In this document: positions 35,959-44,655 of the stretch, piece by piece
Layout of the letters: the number at the start of each line of letters is the position of its first letter
Position numbering within the stretch: the stretch's first letter is position 1
Made by a program: the position numbers and the translations under genes
The notes under the pieces: generated by a model
The model's input: the letters and a program-made list of their open reading frames with translations, nothing else
Told to the model about the DNA's origin: nothing
Databases searched by the model: none
Assembly (NCBI GenBank): GCA_964392325.1
Contig: CAYMPJ010000016.1
Location: 1-64,000 of the forward strand
DNA: 64,000 nt
Origin: CALLPQ01 sp964392325
GTDB taxonomy: Bacteria > Pseudomonadota > Alphaproteobacteria > Caulobacterales > Parvularculaceae
Direction of reading: 5' to 3'

Positions 35959-36448
35959 CCCAATCGTTACTCAAACCAAATAGCGGAAATAGTGCCGTCT
36001 AACCATGAGGTTAGGAAGCAAACAGAAAAACCCTAAATCCCTGCTTCTCTTATAGCCGATGATTGCAGCGCCTGACAGAGGAAACATGAATATTTTATTA
36101 AAAGAAGTGTCCTATTTTGAGAAATATCAAGTTTTAGTGGTATTTAGCGGGAAGTTTGATCCCAATTGGAGAATTGTGTTGATTAAGAAGTCGTTTGAAT
36201 TGATCTTTAAATGTAATTTCCACCCGGCTATCCCATTGCAAGAAAATCCATTTAGAGACCCGCACTTCGGGTCTGACTAGAAAAAGCTGTGCTTTTGATA
36301 AAGCCCTTCTAATCAGTAGCATTTATATGCACCGGCCCGCCTCATATCGGGTCCAACTATGAAATTTTAGAACCGTGAACGTATGATTCACTCCCCTTGC
36401 AGTGCAATTTTAAGATGTTGTGGCGAGAACTTTAAATTTTAAGAAGAA
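35959..36448. other. Intergenic region upstream of the BON-OmpA gene
   Basis: Roughly 490 bp without a supported gene. It holds a GC-rich hairpin (36256-36274) followed by a small AT hairpin (36281-36296). The downstream end of the FkbM gene lies beyond. Confidence 0.5.
36256..36296. other. Two adjacent hairpins of unknown role
   Basis: AGACCCG-CACTT-CGGGTCT (36256-36274) forms a 7-bp stem, followed by AAAAGC-TGT-GCTTTT (about 36282-36296). They lie between the 5' end of the BON-OmpA gene and the 3' end of the FkbM gene, both minus strand. They may terminate the FkbM transcript or be part of a leader; no clean U-run decides. Confidence 0.3.
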
Positions 36449-37450
36449 TTAATCAATAATGCTTGTACAGATTAAATTATGATTGCCGTTTTTATAATCT
36501 GGAATTTGGTCACATATTGGTCTTTTTTCATCAAAAACGAGATCGATATCACCGGCTAGATAAATCTTGCAGTCACTAATGTCTTTTAATAATTTGAATA
36601 CTGCTTCAGGTTCAATTCCTGTTCGTGAAATCACTCCGGGGTGAGCCTCAAAGGTGACAATAAAATCCTGCGCTGCGGATAAGAAACTTCGCGCACCTTC
36701 AATCACCTCACTTTCAGCACCCTCGACATCAACTTTGAGAATTACCGTCTTATCTTGAGGGGGGGGCAGATTCGATATCGGAACCATCTTGATGGGACCA
36801 GTTTCGTCTTCCTGAAAAAAACAAGCGTGATCGCTTGGATCACTAGCTGGGGAAGCCATATGTCCTCGCGCATTGCGATTGCCCACTGCACACTCGGAAA
36901 CATCAAAGGCTGATATATTATGAGATAGAAATGCAGTTAGATAAGTGCGCGCTAGATCGTTTGGTTCAAAAGCAAAAATATGTTCTAGGTCATGAACATG
37001 GCGTATCATTTGTGCTGCGACCATGCCTATATCTGCGCCAGCATCAACATACCATACAGGCGCCGGGGTTTTGCGCTTGTTTAAAATATGGACGATATCG
37101 AGGACCACATATTCTTCATAAAGGTCAAAATTTTCGTAAGTTTTGCTTGATTCCGGGCGCCCTAGCGGAGCAAATATCACCACATCTCTAGAAGCTGCAG
37201 GACCTAATTGTGAGGTAGTTGGCCCCTGATCTTGATGCAAATTATGGTCGTGCGTGACGCTTGGCGCTATGTCTGTCCTAGATTTGAGGACATATGCCGT
37301 GATATTATTTTTGAGAACTGTTTTTTGTAATATCTCCAACAATCTCCAGGATCCCGGAATATTCCTCTCAATCCCCGCATGGGCGAGAGAAAAGAGGAGT
37401 GGGGGACCAGAGTTTACCTTCTTGCCGTCGATTGTTTTGGGTAGATTCAT
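36449..37450 (-). CDS. FkbM family methyltransferase
   Basis: This 333-residue protein has an AdoMet-binding domain from about residue 125: VWYVDAGADIGMVAAQMI, IFAFEPNDLARTYLTAFL, and the FkbM signature ILKVDVEGAESEVIEGARSF. The first 120 residues are unassigned. FkbM-type enzymes O-methylate sugars or polyketides, so a role in polysaccharide or glycan decoration is possible. It stands alone without a glycan cluster around it, which is unusual for the family. Confidence 0.8.
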   Translation of the reverse strand: MNLPKTIDGKKVNSGPPLLFSLAHAGIERNIPGSWRLLEILQKTVLKNNITAYVLKSRTDIAPSVTHDHNLHQDQGPTTSQLGPAASRDVVIFAPLGRPESSKTYENFDLYEEYVVLDIVHILNKRKTPAPVWYVDAGADIGMVAAQMIRHVHDLEHIFAFEPNDLARTYLTAFLSHNISAFDVSECAVGNRNARGHMASPASDPSDHACFFQEDETGPIKMVPISNLPPPQDKTVILKVDVEGAESEVIEGARSFLSAAQDFIVTFEAHPGVISRTGIEPEAVFKLLKDISDCKIYLAGDIDLVFDEKRPICDQIPDYKNGNHNLICTSIID

Positions 37451-37761
37451 AAATCCATTAATCCTACAAAATAGGTGTCGTCATTTTAATGGGGTTGGTT
37501 ATTTTAACCATTTATGACGGTTAGTTATTAGGTAGCCTCTAAACTTAAAGCAAGGATTGATGCAACTTAAGGGCCACGTGCAAAGGATGGAAAGCATTTA
37601 CTAGCGAATATGTTACATACACCGCCATTTAACCCTATGGGATTTTGGTTTAGGATATATATTAGGATTGAATTCAATACAGTGAGAATCAATATCAGGG
37701 GTGCCCCCAGAATTGCCAAATGCTATCAGAGGATAGTTTTTAAAGGGAAGACACAAGAGTA
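37451..37761. other. Divergent intergenic region
   Basis: About 310 bp between the FkbM gene (minus) and the DUF547 gene (plus), presumably with both promoters. No repeat, RNA or hairpin stands out. Confidence 0.5.
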
Positions 37762-38943
37762 ATGACTAAAAAGGAAGATATCATGAATAATTCGCCGACT
37801 GCTGGAATTTCTCTATCAACCTTAATTGTGGCTGCGTGTCTTGTTTTGGGTTCTGCGCAATTAGCTCACGGTCAAGAAAACAATATTGAAAAACAAGGGG
37901 AGGCGATTCTCCAAAAGATTGCAGCGGAAAAACAGGCTTCTAAACCGGAAGGGCAAGCTGATGGCGATGCGTTGGCTCAAAGTGCAGCGCAAACACCTGC
38001 GGCGGATGAGTTAACAGAAAAGAAAAAAGACGAGCCGGTTCAGAGTGCAGATGTAGAGCCGGTGACAGAATCTGCTCAATCTGTTGTTTCTCAGAGTACG
38101 GATTTAAGTAGATTTGCATATCATGCAGAGAAAAGCTCCATATCGGTCAATTATGAAGATTATATTCGTTTCATGAACAGTTATAGTCTGGTTCATAAAA
38201 ACCGGGTCAAGCTGGACTACAACCTCATAAAAACGGCGGGAGCCCGCAAGCTTATTCAACATATTCAATATCTGAAAGAACTTCCGGTCGACCAACTATC
38301 TCGCAATGACCAACTTGCATATTGGTTAAATTTACGCAATTTGCTTGTGGTTTTTGCGATCGCAGTAGATGGTAGTTCCGAAATTTCAGAAGAGCGGGGC
38401 ACATTCCAAGAACCCGGTGAAATGTGGACGAAGAAAATGGTGGTCATTAAAGGTATAGACCTCTCGATCAATGATATCGAAAAAGGCATTATCCTTGCCA
38501 ATTGGAAGGATCCAAATATTGTATACGGACTTTATCAAGGGGTGGACGGAGCACCTCCTCTATATAAACCAGGGTTTAGAGGTGAAAATGTTCGCGACGT
38601 CCTTCCAAAATTAGGTAAGCGCTACTTAAATGAGAAAGGCGTTGTAAAAATAAAAGCGAACCAAGCTCAAATTCCTCAAGTTTATGGCTGGTATCGTGAG
38701 GCTCTCTTTAAGGGCGACGACAAAAAAATCGTAAAACACTTACGTCGTTTAGCCAAGGAAGCTCAATTCAAGAAGTTAGAACCTGTAAATAGTGTAGAGA
38801 TGGAAGAGTTGAGCTACAATATTGATGCTATTGGCAAGCTGAAAAACAAGAAAAAACGCAATATCAAGCGAAGTGCACCGCAAGCCCCAACGCCAAGACA
38901 AACATCTGGTAGTAGTGGCGGCGGTAGCAGAGGTGGGTCATAA
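37762..38943 (+). CDS. Secreted DUF547 domain protein
   Basis: This 393-residue protein has a signal sequence (hydrophobic 20-38, likely cleavage after AQLAHG), an Ala/Gln/Glu-rich linker to about residue 110, and a DUF547 domain at about 125-310. Motifs include RVKLDYNLIKTAG, NDQLAYWLNLRNLLVVFAIA and NDIEKGIILANWKDPNIVYG. The tail is basic and ends in a Ser/Gly run. DUF547 may have a cysteine-protease-like fold, but no catalytic Cys is evident here. ATG 37762 and ATG 37783 are both possible starts. Confidence 0.8.
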   Translation: MTKKEDIMNNSPTAGISLSTLIVAACLVLGSAQLAHGQENNIEKQGEAILQKIAAEKQASKPEGQADGDALAQSAAQTPAADELTEKKKDEPVQSADVEPVTESAQSVVSQSTDLSRFAYHAEKSSISVNYEDYIRFMNSYSLVHKNRVKLDYNLIKTAGARKLIQHIQYLKELPVDQLSRNDQLAYWLNLRNLLVVFAIAVDGSSEISEERGTFQEPGEMWTKKMVVIKGIDLSINDIEKGIILANWKDPNIVYGLYQGVDGAPPLYKPGFRGENVRDVLPKLGKRYLNEKGVVKIKANQAQIPQVYGWYREALFKGDDKKIVKHLRRLAKEAQFKKLEPVNSVEMEELSYNIDAIGKLKNKKKRNIKRSAPQAPTPRQTSGSSGGGSRGGS

Positions 38944-39113
38944 ACAACAATATCTCTAATATCTGTGAAAATGAGGAATGATGCTGTCTGATTCCTCATT
39001 TTTCACATCTTAGAAATTCATTATCCAATCAATCTTATTGATGAATTTCTGATAAGAAAGCAATGAGAAGTAATCTATGTATTGCAATAGATTGTTGTTA
39101 AGTTCTTCGCAGC

Positions 39114-39668
39114 TTACTCAAGCGTTAATACAACAACCTGGCCGGGGCCGACATCAACTTTGGTTTCTTCAAAAGTTGGTTTGCGTAAAGCCGGGACGAT
39201 ATCATTTGAAAAGATATATGGCTCTTTAGGGCGGCCAATTAAATTACGGTTGAGACGTCCATCTGTATTTTCATCAAGATAGACAATAAAAGAATATTGA
39301 TGAGGTTCCAGATCTTCAAGTGAGAAGAGGGCAAAACCCGTTTCATCCAGTTCACCTTCGAAACGAAGCGCTGGCGTGTTCAAAAATTCTTCGTTTGATC
39401 GGTAGATTGAAACCCGAACATAGCCATTTTCAATATCGAACTTGGTTTGTACCGCAAGGACCGCATGGTCCGGGTTTGCATAGCGTAGAAATGGATTTCC
39501 AAGCGGGAGGTCATCTGCCAGTACAGCGTGGGTCTGAAAAAAGGCCAAGGTTATGAAAAGGGTGCTTGATAGCAACCTCAAAAATATTCTTCGCGCAGCA
39601 GCAATGGGCGAACCCTTAACTAAAGGGTTGGTTATGTGTTGTTGCGTATTTTGATCCCGAACAGCCAT
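39114..39668 (-). CDS. DUF2141 domain secreted protein
   Basis: This 184-residue protein has a late signal sequence (hydrophobic 28-48, cleavage near AVLA) and a DUF2141-like beta domain: YVRVSIYRSNEEFLNTPALR, FALFSLEDLEPHQYSFIVYL, DENTDGRLNRNLIGRPKEPY. These proteins are small, exported and uncharacterised. The DENTDG loop could bind calcium. It is a single gene, convergent with the DUF547 gene. Confidence 0.8.
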   Translation of the reverse strand: MAVRDQNTQQHITNPLVKGSPIAAARRIFLRLLSSTLFITLAFFQTHAVLADDLPLGNPFLRYANPDHAVLAVQTKFDIENGYVRVSIYRSNEEFLNTPALRFEGELDETGFALFSLEDLEPHQYSFIVYLDENTDGRLNRNLIGRPKEPYIFSNDIVPALRKPTFEETKVDVGPGQVVVLTLE

Positions 39669-39902
39669 AATTATTTTTCGTCGATTTTTTCAATCTATTA
39701 GCCGAAGTTTTCTACGGGCACAAATTAAACCGATATTGTGTTCAATTCCTATACACATATACGCACGGCGTAGGGCTTGGCCTTCACTTTTGTGTTACGT
39801 TGCGGAAAATCACGTGAATTTGCTGAAGAACGGGATATTTATGATAATAAGAATTAATCGCATAATTGATTCTTATCAGTTTATGGAGCGGTGATAGGCG
39901 AG

Positions 39903-40295
39903 ATGAATCAAAAAATCGGCGCATTTACAATACTGGTTCGTGACTATGATGAAGCAATAGCCTTCTATATCAACAAGCTTTCCTTTTGCGTGACGGGGGA
40001 TGATGATATGGGGAGGGGCAAACGATTTGTTACAATTCATCCCCCTGGTGATGAACAAGGCACGGGAATTGTGCTCGCAAAACCTTCGACAAAAGAGCAA
40101 GAGGCCTATATTGGCCGACAAGGCGGCGATCGGGTGATGTTTTTTCTAAGTACAGATGACTTTTACCGTGATTACACATCAATGCGCGACAAGGGGGTCA
40201 TGTTTCATGAAGAGCCCCGGGACGAGCCCTATGGCTTAGTGGCCGTTTTTGAAGATCTATACGGAAATCGATGGGACTTACTGGAGCCTAAATAA
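39903..40295 (+). CDS. VOC/glyoxalase superfamily protein
   Basis: The 130 residues from ATG 39903 carry the vicinal-oxygen-chelate fold: IGAFTILVRDYDEAIAFYIN at the N-terminus and AVFEDLYGNRWDLLEPK at the C-terminus, with the Glu and His expected at metal-binding positions. A GTG at 39891 would add four residues. Members include glyoxalases, dioxygenases and resistance proteins; the substrate cannot be given. Confidence 0.85.
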   Translation: MNQKIGAFTILVRDYDEAIAFYINKLSFCVTGDDDMGRGKRFVTIHPPGDEQGTGIVLAKPSTKEQEAYIGRQGGDRVMFFLSTDDFYRDYTSMRDKGVMFHEEPRDEPYGLVAVFEDLYGNRWDLLEPK

Positions 40296-40374
40296 AAAGG
40301 GCAAAAGCAGGGAATGAAGATAGGGATGCATGCTTCTTGTGATAGGCGCATATCATAGCCTGCGACCATTATGA

Positions 40375-41388
40375 TTAATCCATTCCGGGTATAATGCGGT
40401 TTAACGGTCGGTGGCCATCAGCCCACATCTTTATACTTATAATCATGCTCTCGCCCATATCGTTGCGGCTCTCCACTGTCGCAGATGCCATGTGAGGTAG
40501 AAGCAATACATTTGGCGCACGCATCAGAACATCATTGGAATTTTTCTCTCCCTGGAAGACGTCTAAACCAGCACCGGCAAGTTTGCCTTCGGAAATCATT
40601 ATCGCAAGCTCTTCTTCGTCGATGATTTCACTACGTGAAACATTTACGATGTAAGCATGGGGTTGAAGCAGATTGAGGCGACGCTTGGATAAAAGATGAT
40701 AGGTCGCCGGGGTATGAGGGCAATTTACCGAGACTATGTCTACCCGCGCCAGCATTTGATCAAGACTTTCCCAATAAGTGGCTTTGAGCTCTTTTTCCAT
40801 ATGTTGGTTGATCGGCGCGCGGTTGTGATAATGGATTTCCAGATCAAAAGCGCTAGCGCGTCTTGCAATTGCCTGCCCGACGCGGCCCAAGCCGATAATT
40901 CCAAGTTTTTTACCGCGCACGCGGCTACCTAATAGCCATGTGGGAGACCAACCGGTAAAATCACCACGATCCAGCGCGCGTACCCCTTCGACAAGTCGTC
41001 TGGGGACTGCGAGAATGAGGGCCATAGCCATATCCGCGGCATCGTCAGCGAGAACGGATGGCGTGTTGGTGACCAAAATACCGCGCTTATGCGCTTCGTC
41101 GATATCAATATGATCAACGCCAGCACCAAAATTAGCGATCATCTTCAGGCGGTCGCCAACCTGTTCAAAGAAATTGGCATCGAGCCGATCGCTAAGGGTA
41201 GGGGCAAGGACATCTACCTTTTTCGCCATTTCCAGCAGCCCGGCAGGGGATAAATTCTCGGTTCCAAGGTTCTCTTCAACCTTGAAAAGCATTTTGAGGC
41301 GTTCTTCGATGCTATCGGGGAGCTTGCGCGTGATACCGACCGTAATGTCTTTGGTCGTTACCGGTTGCGCCATTTTTAAATTCTCCAT
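40375..41388 (-). CDS. D-isomer-specific 2-hydroxyacid dehydrogenase (glyoxylate/hydroxypyruvate reductase type)
   Basis: This 337-residue protein has the NAD(P) fold LGIIGLGRVGQAIARRASAF and the catalytic triad regions: Arg in IVNVSRSEIIDEEELA, Glu in GAGLDVFQGE, and His in VLLLPHMASAT. ANFGAGVDHIDIDEAHKRG precedes. The length and WSPTWLLGSRVRGKK segment fit glyoxylate/hydroxypyruvate reductases. ATG 41388 or 41373 may be the start. It is divergent from the SH3 gene, and the shared promoter region holds a CtrA box. Confidence 0.9.
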   Translation of the reverse strand: MENLKMAQPVTTKDITVGITRKLPDSIEERLKMLFKVEENLGTENLSPAGLLEMAKKVDVLAPTLSDRLDANFFEQVGDRLKMIANFGAGVDHIDIDEAHKRGILVTNTPSVLADDAADMAMALILAVPRRLVEGVRALDRGDFTGWSPTWLLGSRVRGKKLGIIGLGRVGQAIARRASAFDLEIHYHNRAPINQHMEKELKATYWESLDQMLARVDIVSVNCPHTPATYHLLSKRRLNLLQPHAYIVNVSRSEIIDEEELAIMISEGKLAGAGLDVFQGEKNSNDVLMRAPNVLLLPHMASATVESRNDMGESMIISIKMWADGHRPLNRIIPGMD

Positions 41389-41444
41389 TATCCATGATGC
41401 GCCCTATTGGCGGGCAAATTATAAATCTATCAGCTTGGGATGAA

Positions 41445-41484
41445 GATTCATCAACTTTTTTAATTAGGGTTAACGATGTGTTAA
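41445..41484. promoter_or_regulatory. CtrA box with adjacent GANTC site
   Basis: TTAA-CGATGTG-TTAA at 41470-41484 is a perfect CtrA match, and GATTC at 41445-41449 is a CcrM site 20 bp away. Both lie in the divergent promoter region between the 2-hydroxyacid dehydrogenase and the SH3 gene, the same pairing as at ccrM. Confidence 0.55.
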
Positions 41485-41600
41485 CGCACTAGTCATATCC
41501 CATATACTGAGAAACACCAATTTTTCCACATTTCGATCAATTTTTCCGACCAGTTCTCAAAGGTCAAGGTCGCTACCAGTCGAGCGGTAGATATGTAATT

Positions 41601-42173
41601 ATGGATTTAAATGAGCCGATGAACAAGCCACACAAACACCTCGTGATCCGGTTATGGGTTTTGATTGCCTTTTTGTTTGTGCCCGTGGGGGCTGCCTGGT
41701 CGCAGACCGGCCAAGACGGTTTTGAGGCCGGACAAGAAAGCCCTGAGGTCGCGGTGCGAACCGATACACCATCAGGGTTTCCGGTTCCGCGTTTTGTATC
41801 GCTCAAATCTGACAAATCCAACTGCCGTTCCGGGCCCAGTTTAGGCCACCCTGTGCAATTTACGTTCAGGCGTAAGGGTTTGCCGGTCAGCGTTGTCGCT
41901 GAAACGACAGATCATTGGCGTAAAATCAAGGACCGGGAAGGGGATCAATGCTGGGTTCATGCAACCCTGCTATCGGGTAATCATACGGCTATGATTGTAG
42001 CTAATAGAGAGGTTTTGCGCGCCAAAATTGACGAAAAATCACGCATCCGTGCCGAGGTCGAGCGGGGAGTTATCGGGCGCGTCCTGAAATGTCAAAATCA
42101 ACATTGTTTGATGCGTATTGGCAAGATTGCTGGTTGGGTGAATAAAAGTGCTATCTGGGGATATAGCGGTTAA
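41601..42173 (+). CDS. Secreted bacterial SH3 domain protein
   Basis: This 190-residue protein has a signal sequence (hydrophobic 13-33) and two SH3-like (SH3b/DUF1058) repeats at about 70-125 and 130-190: FVSLKSDKSNCRSGPSLGHP, HWRKIKDREGDQCWVHATLL, and MRIGKIAGWVNKSAIWG. Such domains bind cell-wall or periplasmic ligands. Divergent pairing with a 2-hydroxyacid dehydrogenase is common in alphaproteobacteria. ATG 41601 is the likely start; ATG 41619 is possible. Confidence 0.85.
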   Translation: MDLNEPMNKPHKHLVIRLWVLIAFLFVPVGAAWSQTGQDGFEAGQESPEVAVRTDTPSGFPVPRFVSLKSDKSNCRSGPSLGHPVQFTFRRKGLPVSVVAETTDHWRKIKDREGDQCWVHATLLSGNHTAMIVANREVLRAKIDEKSRIRAEVERGVIGRVLKCQNQHCLMRIGKIAGWVNKSAIWGYSG

Positions 42174-42567
42174 CTCCAAGCCTGTAAGACAATAAATCTA
42201 TGAGATTTTTTCGGCTTTTAGCTCTATTTTTTCATAGGGCGGTTCAAGCATGACGATGATGTTCTGTCGTGCCTGTGCATAATTCCTGAAATGTTTGATT
42301 GACCCGCCAAGTGCACCCGATTACCAAGTAGATACAGGTGCGGCGAGTTATATTGGACACATTTGTGTTCCTGGCCACGGGTTGGTTTTGGTCAGATTCA
42401 ACGGGTTGTCTTCTATGGTCGTGGCACACAAATAATTTTCTCGGAACCACTTGTCCCTTGTCGATTGCCAATTTGACTGTTCAAGGCGCTAAAGTTCAAT
42501 GAGAGAGCAAAGGCTGAAAATTGTAAGTGTACCTAAATCGAAATTACCGGATTAGAAATAGACCTTC
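42174..42567. other. Intergenic region upstream of fabA
   Basis: 394 bp without a convincing gene; the only 60+ codon frame has no family. GGTTC near 42241 can pair with GAACC near 42447, which could close a long-range stem around a possible structured RNA, but I could not find a known RNA motif. In many alphaproteobacteria irr sits next to fabA; it is absent here. Confidence 0.4.
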
Positions 42568-43092
42568 ATGACAGAAAAAAATAGCTATACGCGCGAAGAA
42601 CTCCTTCAATGTGGTTACCACGGACTCCACGGTGAAGGAACGGCGCAACTTCCCGTTCCGCCAATGCTGATGTTCGATCGTATGGTCAGTATTACCAGTG
42701 ATGGCGGCGAATATAATAAAGGGTTTATGAGCGCTGAACTTGATATCCATCCTGATATCTGGTTTTTCGACTGTCATTTTCCGGGTGATCCTGTCATGCC
42801 CGGTTGTCTGGGACTGGATGCTTTATGGCAGATGATTGGTTTTTTTCTGACATGGTCCAAAATTCCCGGTCATGGACGGGCACTGGGTGCCAAGGAAATC
42901 AAATTTGCCGGTATGGTTACACCAAAGACCAAATTGGTGCGATATGAAATCAGCATACGGCGTACGATGAAGAAACCTCTGGTTCTAGGTATAGGCGATG
43001 GCACTATGTATGCGGATGATAAGAAAATTTATGAGGCTAAAGACTTGCGCGTTGGACTATTCTCTCGCGAGCAGTTGGAAGCCGGAATTTAA
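42568..43092 (+). CDS. fabA: 3-hydroxydecanoyl-ACP dehydratase/isomerase
   Basis: This 174-residue protein has the hot-dog fold active site WFFDCHFPGDPVMPGCLGLD with catalytic His70 and the Asp in LGLDALWQM. RALGAKEIKFAGMVTP and RRTMKKPLVLGIGDG are typical. FabA makes the cis-3 double bond that starts unsaturated fatty acid synthesis. It begins the fabA-fabB-small protein-fabI cluster; the length matches the family. Confidence 0.97.
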   Translation: MTEKNSYTREELLQCGYHGLHGEGTAQLPVPPMLMFDRMVSITSDGGEYNKGFMSAELDIHPDIWFFDCHFPGDPVMPGCLGLDALWQMIGFFLTWSKIPGHGRALGAKEIKFAGMVTPKTKLVRYEISIRRTMKKPLVLGIGDGTMYADDKKIYEAKDLRVGLFSREQLEAGI

Positions 43093-43197
43093 GTGATCTG
43101 AAATTTTGCAAAACATCTGGCGATGATTTTAGCTACCTTTTTGATATGTAAAAGCTGACGGATTGTTAGCTTACAGGTGAAATATACAGGAGTTTTT

Positions 43198-44412
43198 ATG
43201 CGGCGCGTAGTTATAACGGGAATGGGAGTTGTGTCTTCCATTGGAAATAATGTTGAAGAGGTAACGCGCTCTTTGCAAAATGGCACGTCGGGTATCCAGA
43301 AGTCGCAAATCTATTCTGATTTTGGATTTCGCTCTCAGGTACATGCGCCGCCAACTCTGGATGTAGAAGAGGCCTTAAACCGTAAAGCGCGCCGCTTTAT
43401 GGGTGAGGGCGCAGCGTGGAATTATCTTGCCGCCTTGCAAGCCATTGAAGATGCGGGCTTGGAAGAGAACGAGGTTTCTAATCCGAGAACCGGTATTGTC
43501 ATGGGATCAGGTGGTCCATGTACCAAGGCGATTATTGAGGCGGCCGATAAGACAAGAGAACATAAAAGCACCAAAAAAATTGGCCCGACGCAGGTGCCGC
43601 GCGCCATGTCTTCGACCAATTCTGCGACCCTTGCGGTACCCCTTAAAATTCTGGGCGTGAATTATTCAATCTCATCAGCTTGCGCAACCTCCATTCATTG
43701 TATCGGCGCGGCAGCCGAGCAAATTCAGTGGGGCAAACAGGATATTGTTTTAGCTGGTGGCGGCGAGGAAATTGACTGGACGCTCTCCAATATGTTTGAT
43801 GCCATGGGCGCGATGTCGAGCAAATTCAATGATACACCTCAAGTCGCCTCGCGGGCCTATGATGTTAACCGCGATGGTTTTGTGATCTCTGGCGGGGCCG
43901 GGGTTGTCATTCTTGAAGATTATGAACATGCCAAAAAACGCGATGCCAAGATATATGGTGAAGTGATAGGGTATGCGGCCAATTCAGATGGATACGATAT
44001 GGTTGCCCCATCTGGCGAGGGGGCTGTTCGATGTATGAACGAGACCCTCAAACTTGCTGGCCGAAGCGTCGATTACATTAACACCCACGGAACTTCAACG
44101 CCGGTAGGCGATAGCCGCGAGACTGCGGCTATTCGGGAAGTTTTCGGTGATAAAATTCCGCCATTCTCATCAACCAAGTCCCTAACAGGCCATTCACTAG
44201 GGGCCACCGGCGCGCAGGAAACAATTTATTCTTTAATAATGATGCAGAAAGAGTTTCTGGCTGCTTCTGCCCATATTGAAGAGATCGATCCGGAATTTGC
44301 TGATCTTCCTATCATCCGTGAACGCATGGATAATGCCAAGGTGGATAGTTTCATGACCAATTCATTTGGATTTGGCGGAACGAATGGATGCCTTGCTGTG
44401 GGCAGGGTGTAG
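43198..44412 (+). CDS. fabB: 3-oxoacyl-ACP synthase I
   Basis: This 404-residue condensing enzyme has Cys162 in SSACATSIHC, His297 in NTHGTSTPVGD and His332 in SLTGHSLGATG, the Cys-His-His triad of KAS I/II. Pairing with fabA identifies FabB, which elongates cis-unsaturated intermediates. AGGAG at 43188-43192 supports ATG 43198 over an upstream in-frame codon. Its TAG stop is directly followed by the ATG of the small membrane protein. Confidence 0.95.
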   Translation: MRRVVITGMGVVSSIGNNVEEVTRSLQNGTSGIQKSQIYSDFGFRSQVHAPPTLDVEEALNRKARRFMGEGAAWNYLAALQAIEDAGLEENEVSNPRTGIVMGSGGPCTKAIIEAADKTREHKSTKKIGPTQVPRAMSSTNSATLAVPLKILGVNYSISSACATSIHCIGAAAEQIQWGKQDIVLAGGGEEIDWTLSNMFDAMGAMSSKFNDTPQVASRAYDVNRDGFVISGGAGVVILEDYEHAKKRDAKIYGEVIGYAANSDGYDMVAPSGEGAVRCMNETLKLAGRSVDYINTHGTSTPVGDSRETAAIREVFGDKIPPFSSTKSLTGHSLGATGAQETIYSLIMMQKEFLAASAHIEEIDPEFADLPIIRERMDNAKVDSFMTNSFGFGGTNGCLAVGRV

Positions 44413-44598
44413 ATGGCGTTTGATCCAGCTGCGATTTTTGTTGCGGTGTTAATTGCCACGGGTGGATTGTGGTGGTTTACCATGATCTTGAAAACCGTCA
44501 GGCAGTTACCAAATCTTACTAAATATGGCGTCTACGCCCTCATTTGGCTTGCATATTTTGTTCTGGTTTTACTGATAATTCGGCAGTCCGGTGGATAA
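44413..44598 (+). CDS. 61-aa membrane protein between fabB and fabI
   Basis: This small protein starts at the base after the fabB stop (TAG-ATG), so it is coupled to fabB. It has two hydrophobic helices (about 7-27 and 40-57) separated by KTVRQLPNLTKYG. I recognise no family. It may be a membrane tether or regulator for the fatty acid enzymes; this is guesswork from position. Confidence 0.65.
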   Translation: MAFDPAAIFVAVLIATGGLWWFTMILKTVRQLPNLTKYGVYALIWLAYFVLVLLIIRQSGG

Positions 44599-44655
44599 TT
44601 AAGGGTAAAACAGCAAGCTTGGAATTTACTATTTTATGACTGACAGGAGATAGAT

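Noticed and set aside
36059..36280. 73-aa plus-strand frame in the gap near 36 kb
   Set aside because: No recognisable domain and it crosses the hairpin at 36256-36274.
42244..42471. 75-aa minus-strand frame upstream of fabA
   Set aside because: No family, no ribosome site and an odd composition rich in His, Arg and Thr.
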